From Gammaproteobacteria bacterium (GTDB taxonomy: Bacteria; Pseudomonadota; Gammaproteobacteria; Steroidobacterales; XN24): a stretch of 64,000 nucleotides of DNA. The position numbers and the translations under genes were made by a program. Under the pieces are notes generated by a model that had not been told where the DNA came from, made no database searches, and saw only the letters and a program-made list of their open reading frames with translations. Positions 27,406-35,633 of this stretch are shown here, in pieces. How positions within the stretch are numbered: position 1 is the stretch's first letter; each line of letters begins with the position of its first letter. The DNA lies in contig JAHEFR010000003.1 in the NCBI GenBank assembly GCA_024640085.1, positions 1 to 64,000 of the forward strand, given 5' to 3'.

Positions 27406-28433
27406 CAGACTGCCCGCTCCAGTATTGTTTGTCGTTTGAGGAGATCCCCGATCTGAGTCGGAACGCCTTTGCGCACCTCGACCAGCGCGGTCCGGATCGC
27501 ATTGGCAAATGCCATCGAATCGGCGCCGCCATGGCTCTTGATCACGATGCCATTCAGCCCCACCAGACTGGCTCCATTGTAACGGCGTGGATCCACTCGA
27601 TCCCGTATCGCCCGGAAAAGCGGCGCAGCCGCGACCGCACCGAGCCGGCTTACCCAGCTCCGTTGGATTTCCTCCCTGGCGGTCTCGAACAGCATGCGCG
27701 CCACGCCCTCCATGGTCTTGAGGGCGATGTTACCCGTGAATCCATCGGTGACAACCACATCCACCCTGCCCGACATGATGTCATGACCCTCGACGAAACC
27801 AACGTAATTCAACTCGCTCCGAGCCAACAGCTGACCCGCGAGACGGATGGTCTCGTTGCCCTTGATCTCCTCCGTGCCGATGTTGAGCAATCCGACCCTG
27901 GGGCTGGCGAGACCATGCACGTCGGCGGCCACCACGGTACCCATCACGGCGAACTGGGCGAGCTGTTGCGGTGTGCAGTGCGCATTCGCACCCAAGTCGA
28001 GCATGTGCGTGTGTCCGCCCCGGGACGGGATGGCGGACATGATGGCGGGGCGGTCGATTCCCGGCAGGGTTTTGAGCACGTATCTGGCGGTCGCCATCAG
28101 CGCACCCGTGTTGCCCGCGCTCACGCAGGCGTGGGCCCGATGCTCCCGGATAAGGTTCACGGCCACGCGCATGGAAGAGTCTTTCTTCTTCCGGAGTGCA
28201 TCGGCGGGCGGCTCATCCATCGAAACCACCTGACTGGCCTCAACCACATCGAGGCGCTCCGATCCGCCGCGGATGTAGCGCTTCAGGAGCGGGTCGAGGT
28301 CTTCACCGCGCCCGACGAGAAGGACAGCGGCGCCCTCATCGGCGCGAAGAAAATCCGCCACCGCCGGCACGATGACCGGCGGTCCGAGGTCTCCTCCCAT
28401 CGCATCGATGGCGATGACCGGAAGCTCTCGCAT
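27405..28433 (-). CDS. plsX: Phosphate acyltransferase PlsX
   Basis: A 342-residue enzyme that converts acyl-ACP to acyl-phosphate for phospholipid synthesis. Recognised by [17 protein letters not shown] at the start, [30 protein letters not shown] and [15 protein letters not shown]. It sits between rpmF and fabH in the usual yceD-rpmF-plsX-fab order, with a strong hairpin between rpmF and this gene. Confidence 0.97.
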   Translation of the reverse strand: MRELPVIAIDAMGGDLGPPVIVPAVADFLRADEGAAVLLVGRGEDLDPLLKRYIRGGSERLDVVEASQVVSMDEPPADALRKKKDSSMRVAVNLIREHRAHACVSAGNTGALMATARYVLKTLPGIDRPAIMSAIPSRGGHTHMLDLGANAHCTPQQLAQFAVMGTVVAADVHGLASPRVGLLNIGTEEIKGNETIRLAGQLLARSELNYVGFVEGHDIMSGRVDVVVTDGFTGNIALKTMEGVARMLFETAREEIQRSWVSRLGAVAAAPLFRAIRDRVDPRRYNGASLVGLNGIVIKSHGGADSMAFANAIRTALVEVRKGVPTQIGDLLKRQTILERAV

Positions 28434-28453
28434 CGTGCTCCCCGGAAATACGA

Positions 28454-28485
28454 GGGCCCGGGACGGCGCTGACCGCCCCGGGCCC
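28454..28485 (-). repeat. Strong hairpin between rpmF and plsX
   Basis: Nine-base GC-only arms (28454-28462 and 28477-28485) are perfect complements with a 14-nt loop. The hairpin lies in the 63-bp rpmF-plsX gap, with no T-run, so it may set the ratio of ribosomal-protein to lipid-gene mRNA by processing or pausing rather than stop transcription. Confidence 0.6.
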
Positions 28486-28496
28486 CAGGATATGGC

Positions 28497-28688
28497 CTAT
28501 TCCTCGTCCTCGACGGACGCGGTTTCGATCACCTTTCGGCCCCGATAGAAGCCGTCGGCGCTGACGTGATGCCGGCGGTGTACTTCGCCGGTCGTCTGCT
28601 CGATGGAAAGGGCCGGCCTTTTCAGCCCATCGTGGGACCGTCGCATGTTGCGCCTGGATCCCGTCTTTCGATTCTGTTGAACAGCCAT
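28497..28688 (-). CDS. rpmF: 50S ribosomal protein L32
   Basis: A 63-residue basic ribosomal protein starting [19 protein letters not shown], the usual L32 opening, then [14 protein letters not shown]. There are no cysteines, so this is the zinc-free form. Slightly longer at the acidic C-terminus than E. coli L32 (57). It follows yceD and precedes plsX. Confidence 0.97.
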   Translation of the reverse strand: MAVQQNRKTGSRRNMRRSHDGLKRPALSIEQTTGEVHRRHHVSADGFYRGRKVIETASVEDEE

Positions 28689-28740
28689 GACATCTTCCTT
28701 CTTGGCCGGAGCTCGCGCCCCGGAAACATAACAATCCGGT

Positions 28741-29247
28741 TCAGTCCCGCTTCAAGTCCCTGAGGACCGCGAAGGGGCTCTCCCGCCCGGGCGGTTCCTC
28801 CGCCCTCTCATCGGCCCGGCGAGCGACATCTCCGCACTGGGCCCGGTCATCGTGCCTGGCGATCATCGGCAGCGCCAGCAGCAGTTCATCCTCGAGCAGG
28901 TCCCTCAGCACCACTTCCGCCTCGTCCGACTGCCAGCTCTCGACACCAGTCGGGACCAGATCCGCGCCGCTTGTCCCGGTTACCGCGAACCGGAGTACAA
29001 CGTCGATCTCCATATCCACGGGCTCGAGGCACCGTTGGCACGGGCGTCGGAACGTACCGCCCAGGCTGCCCTCCACCAATGGCACACCCGTTGGAGTCCG
29101 AGAGACGCGTATATTCACGTCAACCGCACCCCCTGTATCCGCCAGCGTCTCGGCAAGCCTCGGAAAGGCCTTGATCGGGATCGGCTGGCAGAGCCGGCCC
29201 TCGACGGGAGTCCCGCCAGTCAACAGGTCCGTCAGCGCAAGCGGCAT
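28741..29247 (-). CDS. yceD: YceD (DUF177) family protein
   Basis: A 168-residue protein with the family core [10 protein letters not shown], an acidic [16 protein letters not shown] and the terminal [11 protein letters not shown]. YceD/DUF177 has been linked to 23S rRNA processing or accumulation in some bacteria. Its usual place just upstream of rpmF is kept. The start is predicted only 3 nt after the transcription start of the promoter at 29257-29285 and has no Shine-Dalgarno. Confidence 0.93.
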   Translation of the reverse strand: MPLALTDLLTGGTPVEGRLCQPIPIKAFPRLAETLADTGGAVDVNIRVSRTPTGVPLVEGSLGGTFRRPCQRCLEPVDMEIDVVLRFAVTGTSGADLVPTGVESWQSDEAEVVLRDLLEDELLLALPMIARHDDRAQCGDVARRADERAEEPPGRESPFAVLRDLKRD

Positions 29248-29256
29248 AATCGGTTA

Positions 29257-29285
29257 ATGTTATCCCTGTTTGATTTCACTGTCAA
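29257..29285 (-). promoter_or_regulatory. Sigma70 promoter for the yceD-rpmF-plsX-fabH operon
   Basis: On the minus strand a perfect TTGACA (29285-29280) and TAACAT (29262-29257) are 17 bp apart. The predicted start is near 29250, leaving a leader of about 3 nt before the yceD ATG at 29247. Confidence 0.65.
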
Positions 29286-29356
29286 AATCTGTTCCACTGC
29301 AATCCCTTGTTTTTCCGACAGAAGTTCAGCTCCCAAAGGCAGTCGCATCTGATCCC

Positions 29357-29965
29357 ATGACCGCGGATCGCTCTAACCTCAATCCGACCCTGGTACTCGC
29401 CTCCGGTTCCACCTACCGGCGCGAACTCCTTTCGCGACTCGGCCTGCCGTTCGAGATCGAATCTCCCACCATAGACGAGACCCCGGAGCAGAACGAGGAA
29501 CCGGCGGAACTCGTCGTCCGCCTGGCATCCGCGAAGGCGGCGGCGGTACGACCCGGTCGGCCAGGCGCCGTGATCGTCGGATCGGACCAGGCCGCGACGC
29601 TGGATGGCCGAACTCTCGGGAAACCGGGAACGACAGAGACAGCGATCACCCAGCTGAGCGAATGCGCCGGCCGGTCGGTTGAATTCCTGACCGGAGTCTG
29701 CCTGCTGGACGCTCGCCAGCCACGAGCCGAACCGATCCTGCATCTGGACATCACACGCGTCGTTTTCCGTGCCCTGACCCGCGGCGAGATCGAGAGTTAC
29801 GTTGCCCGGGAGAATCCCCTGGATTGCGCGGGGGGCTTCAAGAGCGAGGGGCTGGGCATCGCCCTGTTCGATCGGATCGACTCCCAGGATCCGACGGGAC
29901 TGATCGGGCTGCCGCTGATCTGGTTGTCAAAGGCCCTGATCCAGATCGGATTCGAAATTCTCTAG
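29357..29965 (+). CDS. yceF: Maf-family nucleotide pyrophosphatase (YceF type)
   Basis: A protein of about 202 residues. LVLASGSTYRRELLSRLGLPFE opens the Maf fold, and VGSDQAATLDGRTLGKP carries the SDQ motif of the YceF subgroup, which hydrolyses 7-methyl-GTP in E. coli. The start at ATG 29357 matches the conserved N-terminus; the longer frame from 29270 would cover the divergent yceD promoter. It is divergent from yceD, a neighbour it also has in enterobacteria, and overlaps the convergent HAD gene by 39 bp. Confidence 0.92.
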   Translation: MTADRSNLNPTLVLASGSTYRRELLSRLGLPFEIESPTIDETPEQNEEPAELVVRLASAKAAAVRPGRPGAVIVGSDQAATLDGRTLGKPGTTETAITQLSECAGRSVEFLTGVCLLDARQPRAEPILHLDITRVVFRALTRGEIESYVARENPLDCAGGFKSEGLGIALFDRIDSQDPTGLIGLPLIWLSKALIQIGFEIL

Positions 29966-30607
29966 CCACGTCGGGAGATCGGTGACCGCATCCAGGCATG
30001 CCAGCGGCGCGCTGGCCTGTAGACGGCGCCGGTCGTGGGCGCCCCAGGTGACAGCAACGGCGCCGGCGCCGGCCTGGTGCGCCATGTGCAGATCGAACTC
30101 CGTGTCCCCCACCATCAAAGTGCGGCTCGGCTCCACTCCAAAAAAATCGATGATGCGCGTGAGCATCTCCGGATGGGGCTTCGACCGGGCCTCGTCAGAA
30201 GTCACAGAATGTTCGAAGAAACGTCCCAGGCCCGTCTCTTCCAGATCACGATCAAGGCCGCGGCGGCTCTTGCCCGTTGCGACCGCCAAATGGGCGCCGG
30301 TGCGACGCAGGTCCTCCACCAGGGCCTCGACGCCAGGATACAGACGGATCCCGAGACGCTCGGTCGACAGAAAGTGCTCGCGGTATCGCTCCACGAAGTT
30401 TCCGAAATCCTGCTGTCCCCTGCCAGGGAAAAGCCATTCCCAGGATTCCTGGAGCCCCAGACCGATGATTTCACGAATCCGCGCTGGCGGCGGCATGGGC
30501 AGACCGATCTCGCCGATGGCGCGCTCGGCGGCCCGCACAATGGCGCCAGTCGAGTCCATGAGCGTTCCGTCCCAATCGAAGACAATCAACTTCCAGTAAC
30601 TAGGCAC
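29927..30607 (-). CDS. HAD-family phosphatase (Gph/PGPase-like)
   Basis: A protein of about 226 residues. It has motif I FDWDGTLMDS with the nucleophile Asp, motif II LAVATGKS, a KPHPEML motif III region and motif IV MVGDTEFDL. It fits the phosphoglycolate-phosphatase-like group found next to rluC in gammaproteobacteria. I chose the GTG at 30607, which has a GGAGG 6 nt upstream and overlaps the end of rluC by 8 bp; a longer reading from 30679 lies inside rluC. The true substrate is unknown. Confidence 0.9.
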   Translation of the reverse strand: MPSYWKLIVFDWDGTLMDSTGAIVRAAERAIGEIGLPMPPPARIREIIGLGLQESWEWLFPGRGQQDFGNFVERYREHFLSTERLGIRLYPGVEALVEDLRRTGAHLAVATGKSRRGLDRDLEETGLGRFFEHSVTSDEARSKPHPEMLTRIIDFFGVEPSRTLMVGDTEFDLHMAHQAGAGAVAVTWGAHDRRRLQASAPLACLDAVTDLPTWLENFESDLDQGL

Positions 30608-31574
30608 GGGCGACCTCCAGCGCGTCCAGGACCGGTCGCAGGTCGTCGGGAAGAGGACAACTGAAAGAGCGCCACTCACCGCTCACCGGATCCTCGTAGG
30701 CGAGCGAATGGGCATGGAGAAACATTCGCCTCAACCCGAGCGCCCGGACTTCACCGTTGAACTGGGCATCCCCGTATTTCTCATCACCAGCCAGGGGGTG
30801 CCCGGCGCCGGCCGCCTGTACCCTGATCTGGTGAGTGCGTCCTGTGTGCAGCTCCACTTCCACAAGCGACGCTGTCTTGAAGATCTGCACCGGAGAGAAC
30901 AGGCTTGCGGCAGGTTTGCCACCCTCCTGAAGCTTGACGTGCCGCTCGCCCCCTTCCCGGTGATGCGTCTTCAAGAGGTCCTCCATCAAGCGCTTCCCCA
31001 GGTGCCACTGGCCCCGCACCAGGGCCAGGTAGCGCTTTTCCATACGCCCCTCCCTTAGCAGGGCGTGGAGCGACCGCAGGTAGCTCCGACGCTTGGCCAC
31101 CATCAGGCATCCGCTGGTCTCCCTGTCCAGCCGGTGGACCAGTTCGAGATAGGGCGCTTGCGGCCGGCAGGACCGGAGCGCCTCGATGACCCCGAAGCTC
31201 AACCCGCTGCCGCCGTGAACCGCCATACCCGCAGGCTTGTCCAGCACGAGCAAGCGCTCGTTCTCGAACAGCACGCGGCTCTCGAGGACCTGCCGCGCGC
31301 CCGCTCCGACCGTCGGCGTCGGTCCCGGCGGTGTCAGGCGTACCGGGGGGATCCGGACCGTGTCGCCAGCGCATATCCGGTAGGATGCCGACGAGCGACC
31401 CTTGTTGACCCGGACCTCGCCCTTGCGAAGCATGCGGTAGATTCGGGTCCGGGGGATCCCCTTGAGCCTGGAGATAAGAAAATTGTCCAGCCTCTGGCCC
31501 GCCTCGTCGGGTCCGACGCGGACGTGGGCGACCTTGGTCGGCTTCGATTTGTCTTCGCCCCGCAAATTGCTCAT
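30600..31574 (-). CDS. rluC: 23S rRNA pseudouridine synthase RluC
   Basis: A 324-residue RluA-family enzyme. An N-terminal S4 RNA-binding domain (about 25-85: AGQRLDNFLISRL) is followed by the catalytic domain with YLELVHRLDRETSGCLMVAKR, whose Asp is the active-site residue, and HTGRTHQIRVQ. E. coli RluC modifies U955, U2504 and U2580 of 23S rRNA. It lies divergent to rne as in most gammaproteobacteria, which supports the RluC over the RluD assignment. Confidence 0.95.
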   Translation of the reverse strand: MSNLRGEDKSKPTKVAHVRVGPDEAGQRLDNFLISRLKGIPRTRIYRMLRKGEVRVNKGRSSASYRICAGDTVRIPPVRLTPPGPTPTVGAGARQVLESRVLFENERLLVLDKPAGMAVHGGSGLSFGVIEALRSCRPQAPYLELVHRLDRETSGCLMVAKRRSYLRSLHALLREGRMEKRYLALVRGQWHLGKRLMEDLLKTHHREGGERHVKLQEGGKPAASLFSPVQIFKTASLVEVELHTGRTHQIRVQAAGAGHPLAGDEKYGDAQFNGEVRALGLRRMFLHAHSLAYEDPVSGEWRSFSCPLPDDLRPVLDALEVARA

Positions 31575-31604
31575 CTTTTCAGCAGCTTAGAACGAAATTA
31601 CAGA

Positions 31605-31633
31605 TTGCCCCGAAGTCAGGCGGTTGCTATAGT
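31605..31633 (+). promoter_or_regulatory. Sigma70 promoter of rne
   Basis: TTGCCC (31605-31610) and TATAGT (31628-31633) are 17 bp apart. The predicted start near 31640 gives an rne leader of about 358 nt, close to the long leader known for E. coli rne. Confidence 0.65.
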
Positions 31634-31639
31634 ACGCGA

Positions 31640-31997
31640 GAGACGCTGGAGACGTCGCCGGATCATCGGCGATTCCTCGAACGTCAGGACAGGATATGTG
31701 CGTAGCCCCCGATCAATCAGCGGGGGCTCCGTTTGTAAGTAGGCACTGAATTTTCAGTCCTTCGCAACGCCGACGTCTCCGGCGCGACGATGTTGCCATC
31801 GTCCACGATGCCGACGGACAGTGCGGGCGGGAAGAGTTCTATGATCGGGCTGTACTGGCTGCTGCTCGCGCTGGGCGCGAGTGCGAAACTTTCGATCGCG
31901 TGTGACGGAACCAACCGTCGCATCGGTCCGCTGGCCATGCATCCCTACCCACCGACGCCCGGGACGTCGGCTCCGCCATCCGGAAGAGCCGAACAAC
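31640..31997 (+). ncRNA. Long 5' leader of rne, probable autoregulatory element
   Basis: The stretch from the predicted transcription start to the rne ATG has no convincing gene. It contains a strong hairpin: AGCCCCCG at 31704-31711 pairs with CGGGGGCT at 31721-31728 around a 9-nt loop. In E. coli RNase E binds structured elements of its own leader and cuts its mRNA. Position and length fit such a role here, but I did not match the rne5 family base by base. Confidence 0.5.
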
Positions 31998-34901
31998 ATG
32001 AAGAGAATGCTTATCAATGCGACTCAGCAGGAAGAGTTGCGCGTAGCTATGGTCGATGGGCAGAAGCTGTTCGACCTAGACATTGAGTCCCCCGGCCGGG
32101 AACAGAAAAAGGCCAATATCTACAAAGGCCGCATTACGCGGGTAGAACCAAGCCTCGAGGCGGCATTCGTCGAATTCGGGGCCGATCGCCATGGGTTCCT
32201 CCCCCTCAAGGAAGTCTCCCCCGAGTACTACATCAAGCAGGTCGACGGCGGGCGCGTCAACATCAGGGAAGTGTTGCGCGAGGGCCAGGAGATCGTGGTT
32301 CAGGTGGAAAAGGAAGAGCGGGGTAACAAGGGTGCCGCTCTTACGACCTATCTCAGCCTGGCTGGGCGCTTCCTGGTGCTGATGCCCAACAATCCGCGGG
32401 CCGGAGGCGTATCGCGGCGGATCACCGGGCAGGACCGGGATGAAGTGAGAGACGCGTTCAGGGACCTGGACATCCCACAGGGCATGGGCGCCATCGTGCG
32501 CACCGCCGGAGTAGAACGCAGTCCGGAGGAATTGCAGTGGGATCTGGACTACCTGTTGCAGATATGGGAGGCAATCAAGGCCTCCGTGGTCCAGCGCAAG
32601 GCACCGTTCCTGATCTACCAGGAGAGCAACGCCATACTCCGCGCGCTCCGCGACCACTTCTCGAATGACGTGGGCGAGATCCTCGTTGACGAAGAGCACG
32701 CCTTCGAGGACGCGCGCCAGTTCATGGACCGGGTCATGCCGCACAATCTGCGCAAGCTCAAGCTTTACAGCGATCCCGTCCCCTTGTTCACGCGCTTCCA
32801 GATAGAGAGCCAGATCGAGTCTGCATTCTCACACGTGGTCGAACTCCCTGCCGGCGGCAGCATCGTAATTGATCACACCGAAGCACTGGTGTCCATCGAC
32901 ATCAATTCGGCGCGGGCCACCAAGGGCGACGACATCGAGATGACCGCCCTACACACCAACCTGGAGGCGGCGGACGAGATCGCCAGACAGCTCCGGATCA
33001 GGGATATCGGCGGGCTCATCGTCATTGACTTCATCGACATGGGCCCACAGAAGAACCAACGGGAGGTCGAGAACCGGCTGCGTCAGGCTGTCCAGTCCGA
33101 CCGGGCCCGCGTTCAGATCGGCAGGATCTCACGCTTCGGACTGCTGGAGATGTCACGCCAGCGGCTCCGGCCTTCCCTCGGGGAGTCGGCGCACAACGTC
33201 TGCCCCAGGTGCCTGGGCCGAGGCACGGTGCGGGACGTGGAGTCGCTGTCCCTGTCTGTCCTGAGGCTGATGGGCGAGGAGGCTCGCAAGGAACGCACCT
33301 CGAAGATTATCGCGGAAATGCCGGTGGACGTGTCGACCTACCTCCTCAACGAGAAACGGACCTGGCTCGCCAGCATCGAGGATCGCGAAAAGATCGCGGT
33401 CATCATCGTCCCGCGACCGGAACTCGAATCTCCCCATTTCCGCATCCGGCGGGTCCGGGATGACGCGGCGCGCCTCCCGGAGAATGCGCCGGCTAGCTAT
33501 CTCCTGCCCTCCACCGAGGAGGAAGACACAGCATCTGGGCTCGGCAACGAGAAGGTGAAGAAGGCACTCGAGCAGCCGGCCGTGGGAGGGGTTGAGCCTG
33601 CGACGCCAGCGCCTGCGCCGAAGCGCACCCAGCCCGAGACACCGGGTCTCCTGGCTCGACTGATGGCGTGGCTTACCGGCGCCGGGCAAAAGGAGATGAA
33701 AGCCGACAAGAAACCAAAGAGCGCGGCCAGAAAGGTCCAGACCCAGGGGCAACAGAAACGCCAGCCCAGAAGCAGGGACAAGGAAGACTCCGGCAACCGA
33801 CGTCGCGGTCAGCGCAGCGGCAAGGGCTCAGGGAACCAACGGCAGTCCCGCAGCGGGCGGCGGCCGGCAAGCGGAGGCGGCGGCAAGGAGCAGTCGAAGC
33901 CCGCCTCGGCAGACCAGAGCCAGCCACAGGGAACACAGGAAAGCGGATCTGACGGGGGGGCCGGGCGCAGCCGACGGGGCGGACGCCGTCGTCGTCGAGG
34001 TGGGCGCCAGCGGAAACAGGGCGGTGATGTTCGGCAGGCTGATCAGCGGGATCAGGCCACTCGGGGAGGCCAGGAGGGCTCCCCGGCCGACAAGGATTCG
34101 CAGGCCGCCAACCGTTCGCGTCCGCGCGGCGGCGCCAAAGTCGCTGCCGGCAAGCCCGAGGGAATCGACAATCACGGCACAGCGACTGACGTGAATCAGG
34201 CAAAGCCTGCACCGGACGTCGGCGCCACCGGAGCACGCTCGACAGATTCGACGGTGCCCCCGGCGGCGGACAAAGGCAAGTCACCGGAATCCCGCCCGCA
34301 GAGCGCGAACGAGAGAACTGTGCCGACAGCCCAGAGTAGTCCCGCCGGGACCGACAACCGGCCGCAGCCAACCGTTGCACCGAGAACGGCAGCACCGCAA
34401 AGTGCGGAGACCAGGATCCCTGCCAGCACCGGGAAGGCCCCGAAACCGGTCGTGGGGGACTCCGAGTCGCCGGCCGCGGTGCAACCGCGGCCGCCTGCTC
34501 GGGCACCCGGCGGTCCGGCGTCCGCGCCGAATCCGCCAGTAGAGGCGCGACCGCACCCCCCGGCCACCACGATGAATTCGGACCAGCAAAGCGGTTCTGG
34601 TCAGGCAGTACCGGGCGCAAAGTCGCCGAGTCCTTCGCCGATACCGCCGAAGGCCGCGGCCGCCCCAACGAGTTCGGGCCGGCAGAGCGGTCCCGGTCAG
34701 GCAGTGCCGACCGGGGATTCTCCGAACCCGGCGCCAAAGCCGCCAGCATCGTCGGGGAATCCACCGGCGACGCCGTCCCCGAAGTCGTCGGACGAGAAGT
34801 CCAGACCGGTCGCCTCAGCGGTCCGCGAGGCAGTCGCGGAATCCAAACCCAGAACAGAGGCTCCAGGAACGGATCTGAGGTCTCGGGAGGGCCGCGACTA
34901 G
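31998..34901 (+). CDS. rne: Ribonuclease E
   Basis: A 967-residue endoribonuclease, the core of RNA decay and rRNA/tRNA processing. It begins MKRMLINATQQEELRVA as in E. coli. An S1 domain lies at about 38-120, catalytic Asp residues fall in VSIDINSARATKGDD and GLIVIDFIDM, and the zinc-link CPRCLGRG near 400 joins dimers. After about residue 520 it is low complexity: Arg/Gly/Gln-rich (RNA binding), then Pro/Ala/Ser-rich, the expected degradosome scaffold. The ATG at 31998 is set by homology; the frame is open further upstream. Divergent from rluC. Confidence 0.97.
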   Translation: MKRMLINATQQEELRVAMVDGQKLFDLDIESPGREQKKANIYKGRITRVEPSLEAAFVEFGADRHGFLPLKEVSPEYYIKQVDGGRVNIREVLREGQEIVVQVEKEERGNKGAALTTYLSLAGRFLVLMPNNPRAGGVSRRITGQDRDEVRDAFRDLDIPQGMGAIVRTAGVERSPEELQWDLDYLLQIWEAIKASVVQRKAPFLIYQESNAILRALRDHFSNDVGEILVDEEHAFEDARQFMDRVMPHNLRKLKLYSDPVPLFTRFQIESQIESAFSHVVELPAGGSIVIDHTEALVSIDINSARATKGDDIEMTALHTNLEAADEIARQLRIRDIGGLIVIDFIDMGPQKNQREVENRLRQAVQSDRARVQIGRISRFGLLEMSRQRLRPSLGESAHNVCPRCLGRGTVRDVESLSLSVLRLMGEEARKERTSKIIAEMPVDVSTYLLNEKRTWLASIEDREKIAVIIVPRPELESPHFRIRRVRDDAARLPENAPASYLLPSTEEEDTASGLGNEKVKKALEQPAVGGVEPATPAPAPKRTQPETPGLLARLMAWLTGAGQKEMKADKKPKSAARKVQTQGQQKRQPRSRDKEDSGNRRRGQRSGKGSGNQRQSRSGRRPASGGGGKEQSKPASADQSQPQGTQESGSDGGAGRSRRGGRRRRRGGRQRKQGGDVRQADQRDQATRGGQEGSPADKDSQAANRSRPRGGAKVAAGKPEGIDNHGTATDVNQAKPAPDVGATGARSTDSTVPPAADKGKSPESRPQSANERTVPTAQSSPAGTDNRPQPTVAPRTAAPQSAETRIPASTGKAPKPVVGDSESPAAVQPRPPARAPGGPASAPNPPVEARPHPPATTMNSDQQSGSGQAVPGAKSPSPSPIPPKAAAAPTSSGRQSGPGQAVPTGDSPNPAPKPPASSGNPPATPSPKSSDEKSRPVASAVREAVAESKPRTEAPGTDLRSREGRD

Positions 34902-34939
34902 GGCCTGTTCACTCTATCGGCGAGGCTCTGGACCGCGTT

Positions 34940-35443
34940 TCAACTCGGTCCGGAATCCTGCCGGCAGAAAATCTCCCGGATCAATCCGTCGGCAGCCTCC
35001 TCCACGAGGTCCAGGACTTTTTCGAAACCGGTCAGTCCGCCGTAATAGGGATCGGGGACCTCATCGACGGCCTCATCGTCTGCGAATGCCATGAACAATC
35101 CCAGCCGGTGCCGCAATTCCTGCGGGCACGATTCTTCCAGATGGGCCAGGTTATCCCTGTCCATGGCCAGGATCAGGTCAAATGCCTCGAAGTCCTCATC
35201 CGACACCATCCGCGATCGAATCGACGACAGATCGACCCCGCGCTTTCTCGCCGCGTCCACCGCCCGGCGGTCAGGCGGACGGCCGACGTGATATCCATGG
35301 GTACCGGCTGAATCCAGCTCCACCCCAATACTCGGGTCCCGTCCCTGAAGAGCTCGCTCCAGCCGCGCACGGACCACGCCTTCCGCGGTAGGAGACCGGC
35401 AGATATTGCCCATACATACAAACAGTATCTTCAATCGATTCAC
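34940..35443 (-). CDS. Low-molecular-weight protein tyrosine phosphatase
   Basis: A 167-residue phosphatase with the P-loop CMGNICRSPTAEG (Cys10, Arg16) and the general acid in DEVPDPYYGG. In Pseudomonas-like genomes this gene (ptpA) sits between rne and kdsB. Here it is convergent with rne, 38 bp apart, but kdsB is 23 kb away, the envelope-machine block lying between. A Wzb-like role with exopolysaccharide tyrosine kinases is possible; no such kinase is in the window. Confidence 0.93.
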   Translation of the reverse strand: MNRLKILFVCMGNICRSPTAEGVVRARLERALQGRDPSIGVELDSAGTHGYHVGRPPDRRAVDAARKRGVDLSSIRSRMVSDEDFEAFDLILAMDRDNLAHLEESCPQELRHRLGLFMAFADDEAVDEVPDPYYGGLTGFEKVLDLVEEAADGLIREIFCRQDSGPS

Positions 35444-35525
35444 CAGTTATCAGAACAGTCCATCAGCCCGCTGCACATAGGCGGAACGCCCCGTTCAGCG
35501 TTCGTACTACAAAACTCATGAATGA

Positions 35526-35548
35526 GTCCCGGCATGAATATCCGGGAC
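35526..35548 (-). repeat. Hairpin after the OmpA/barrel gene
   Basis: GTCCCGG (35526-35532) and CCGGGAC (35542-35548) are perfect arms with a 9-nt loop, about 85 bp past the 3' end of the minus-strand operon. Only a short TTTT follows on that strand, so it is a weak candidate for the operon terminator. The rest of 35444-35633 shows no gene. Confidence 0.35.
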
Positions 35549-35633
35549 ATCGGCAGACTGAATCAGGTCACGATCCCGACCGTCAAACCGACTATGTGGG
35601 TTTCACTTCCGATCGTCCCGTTCATTGACCGGC

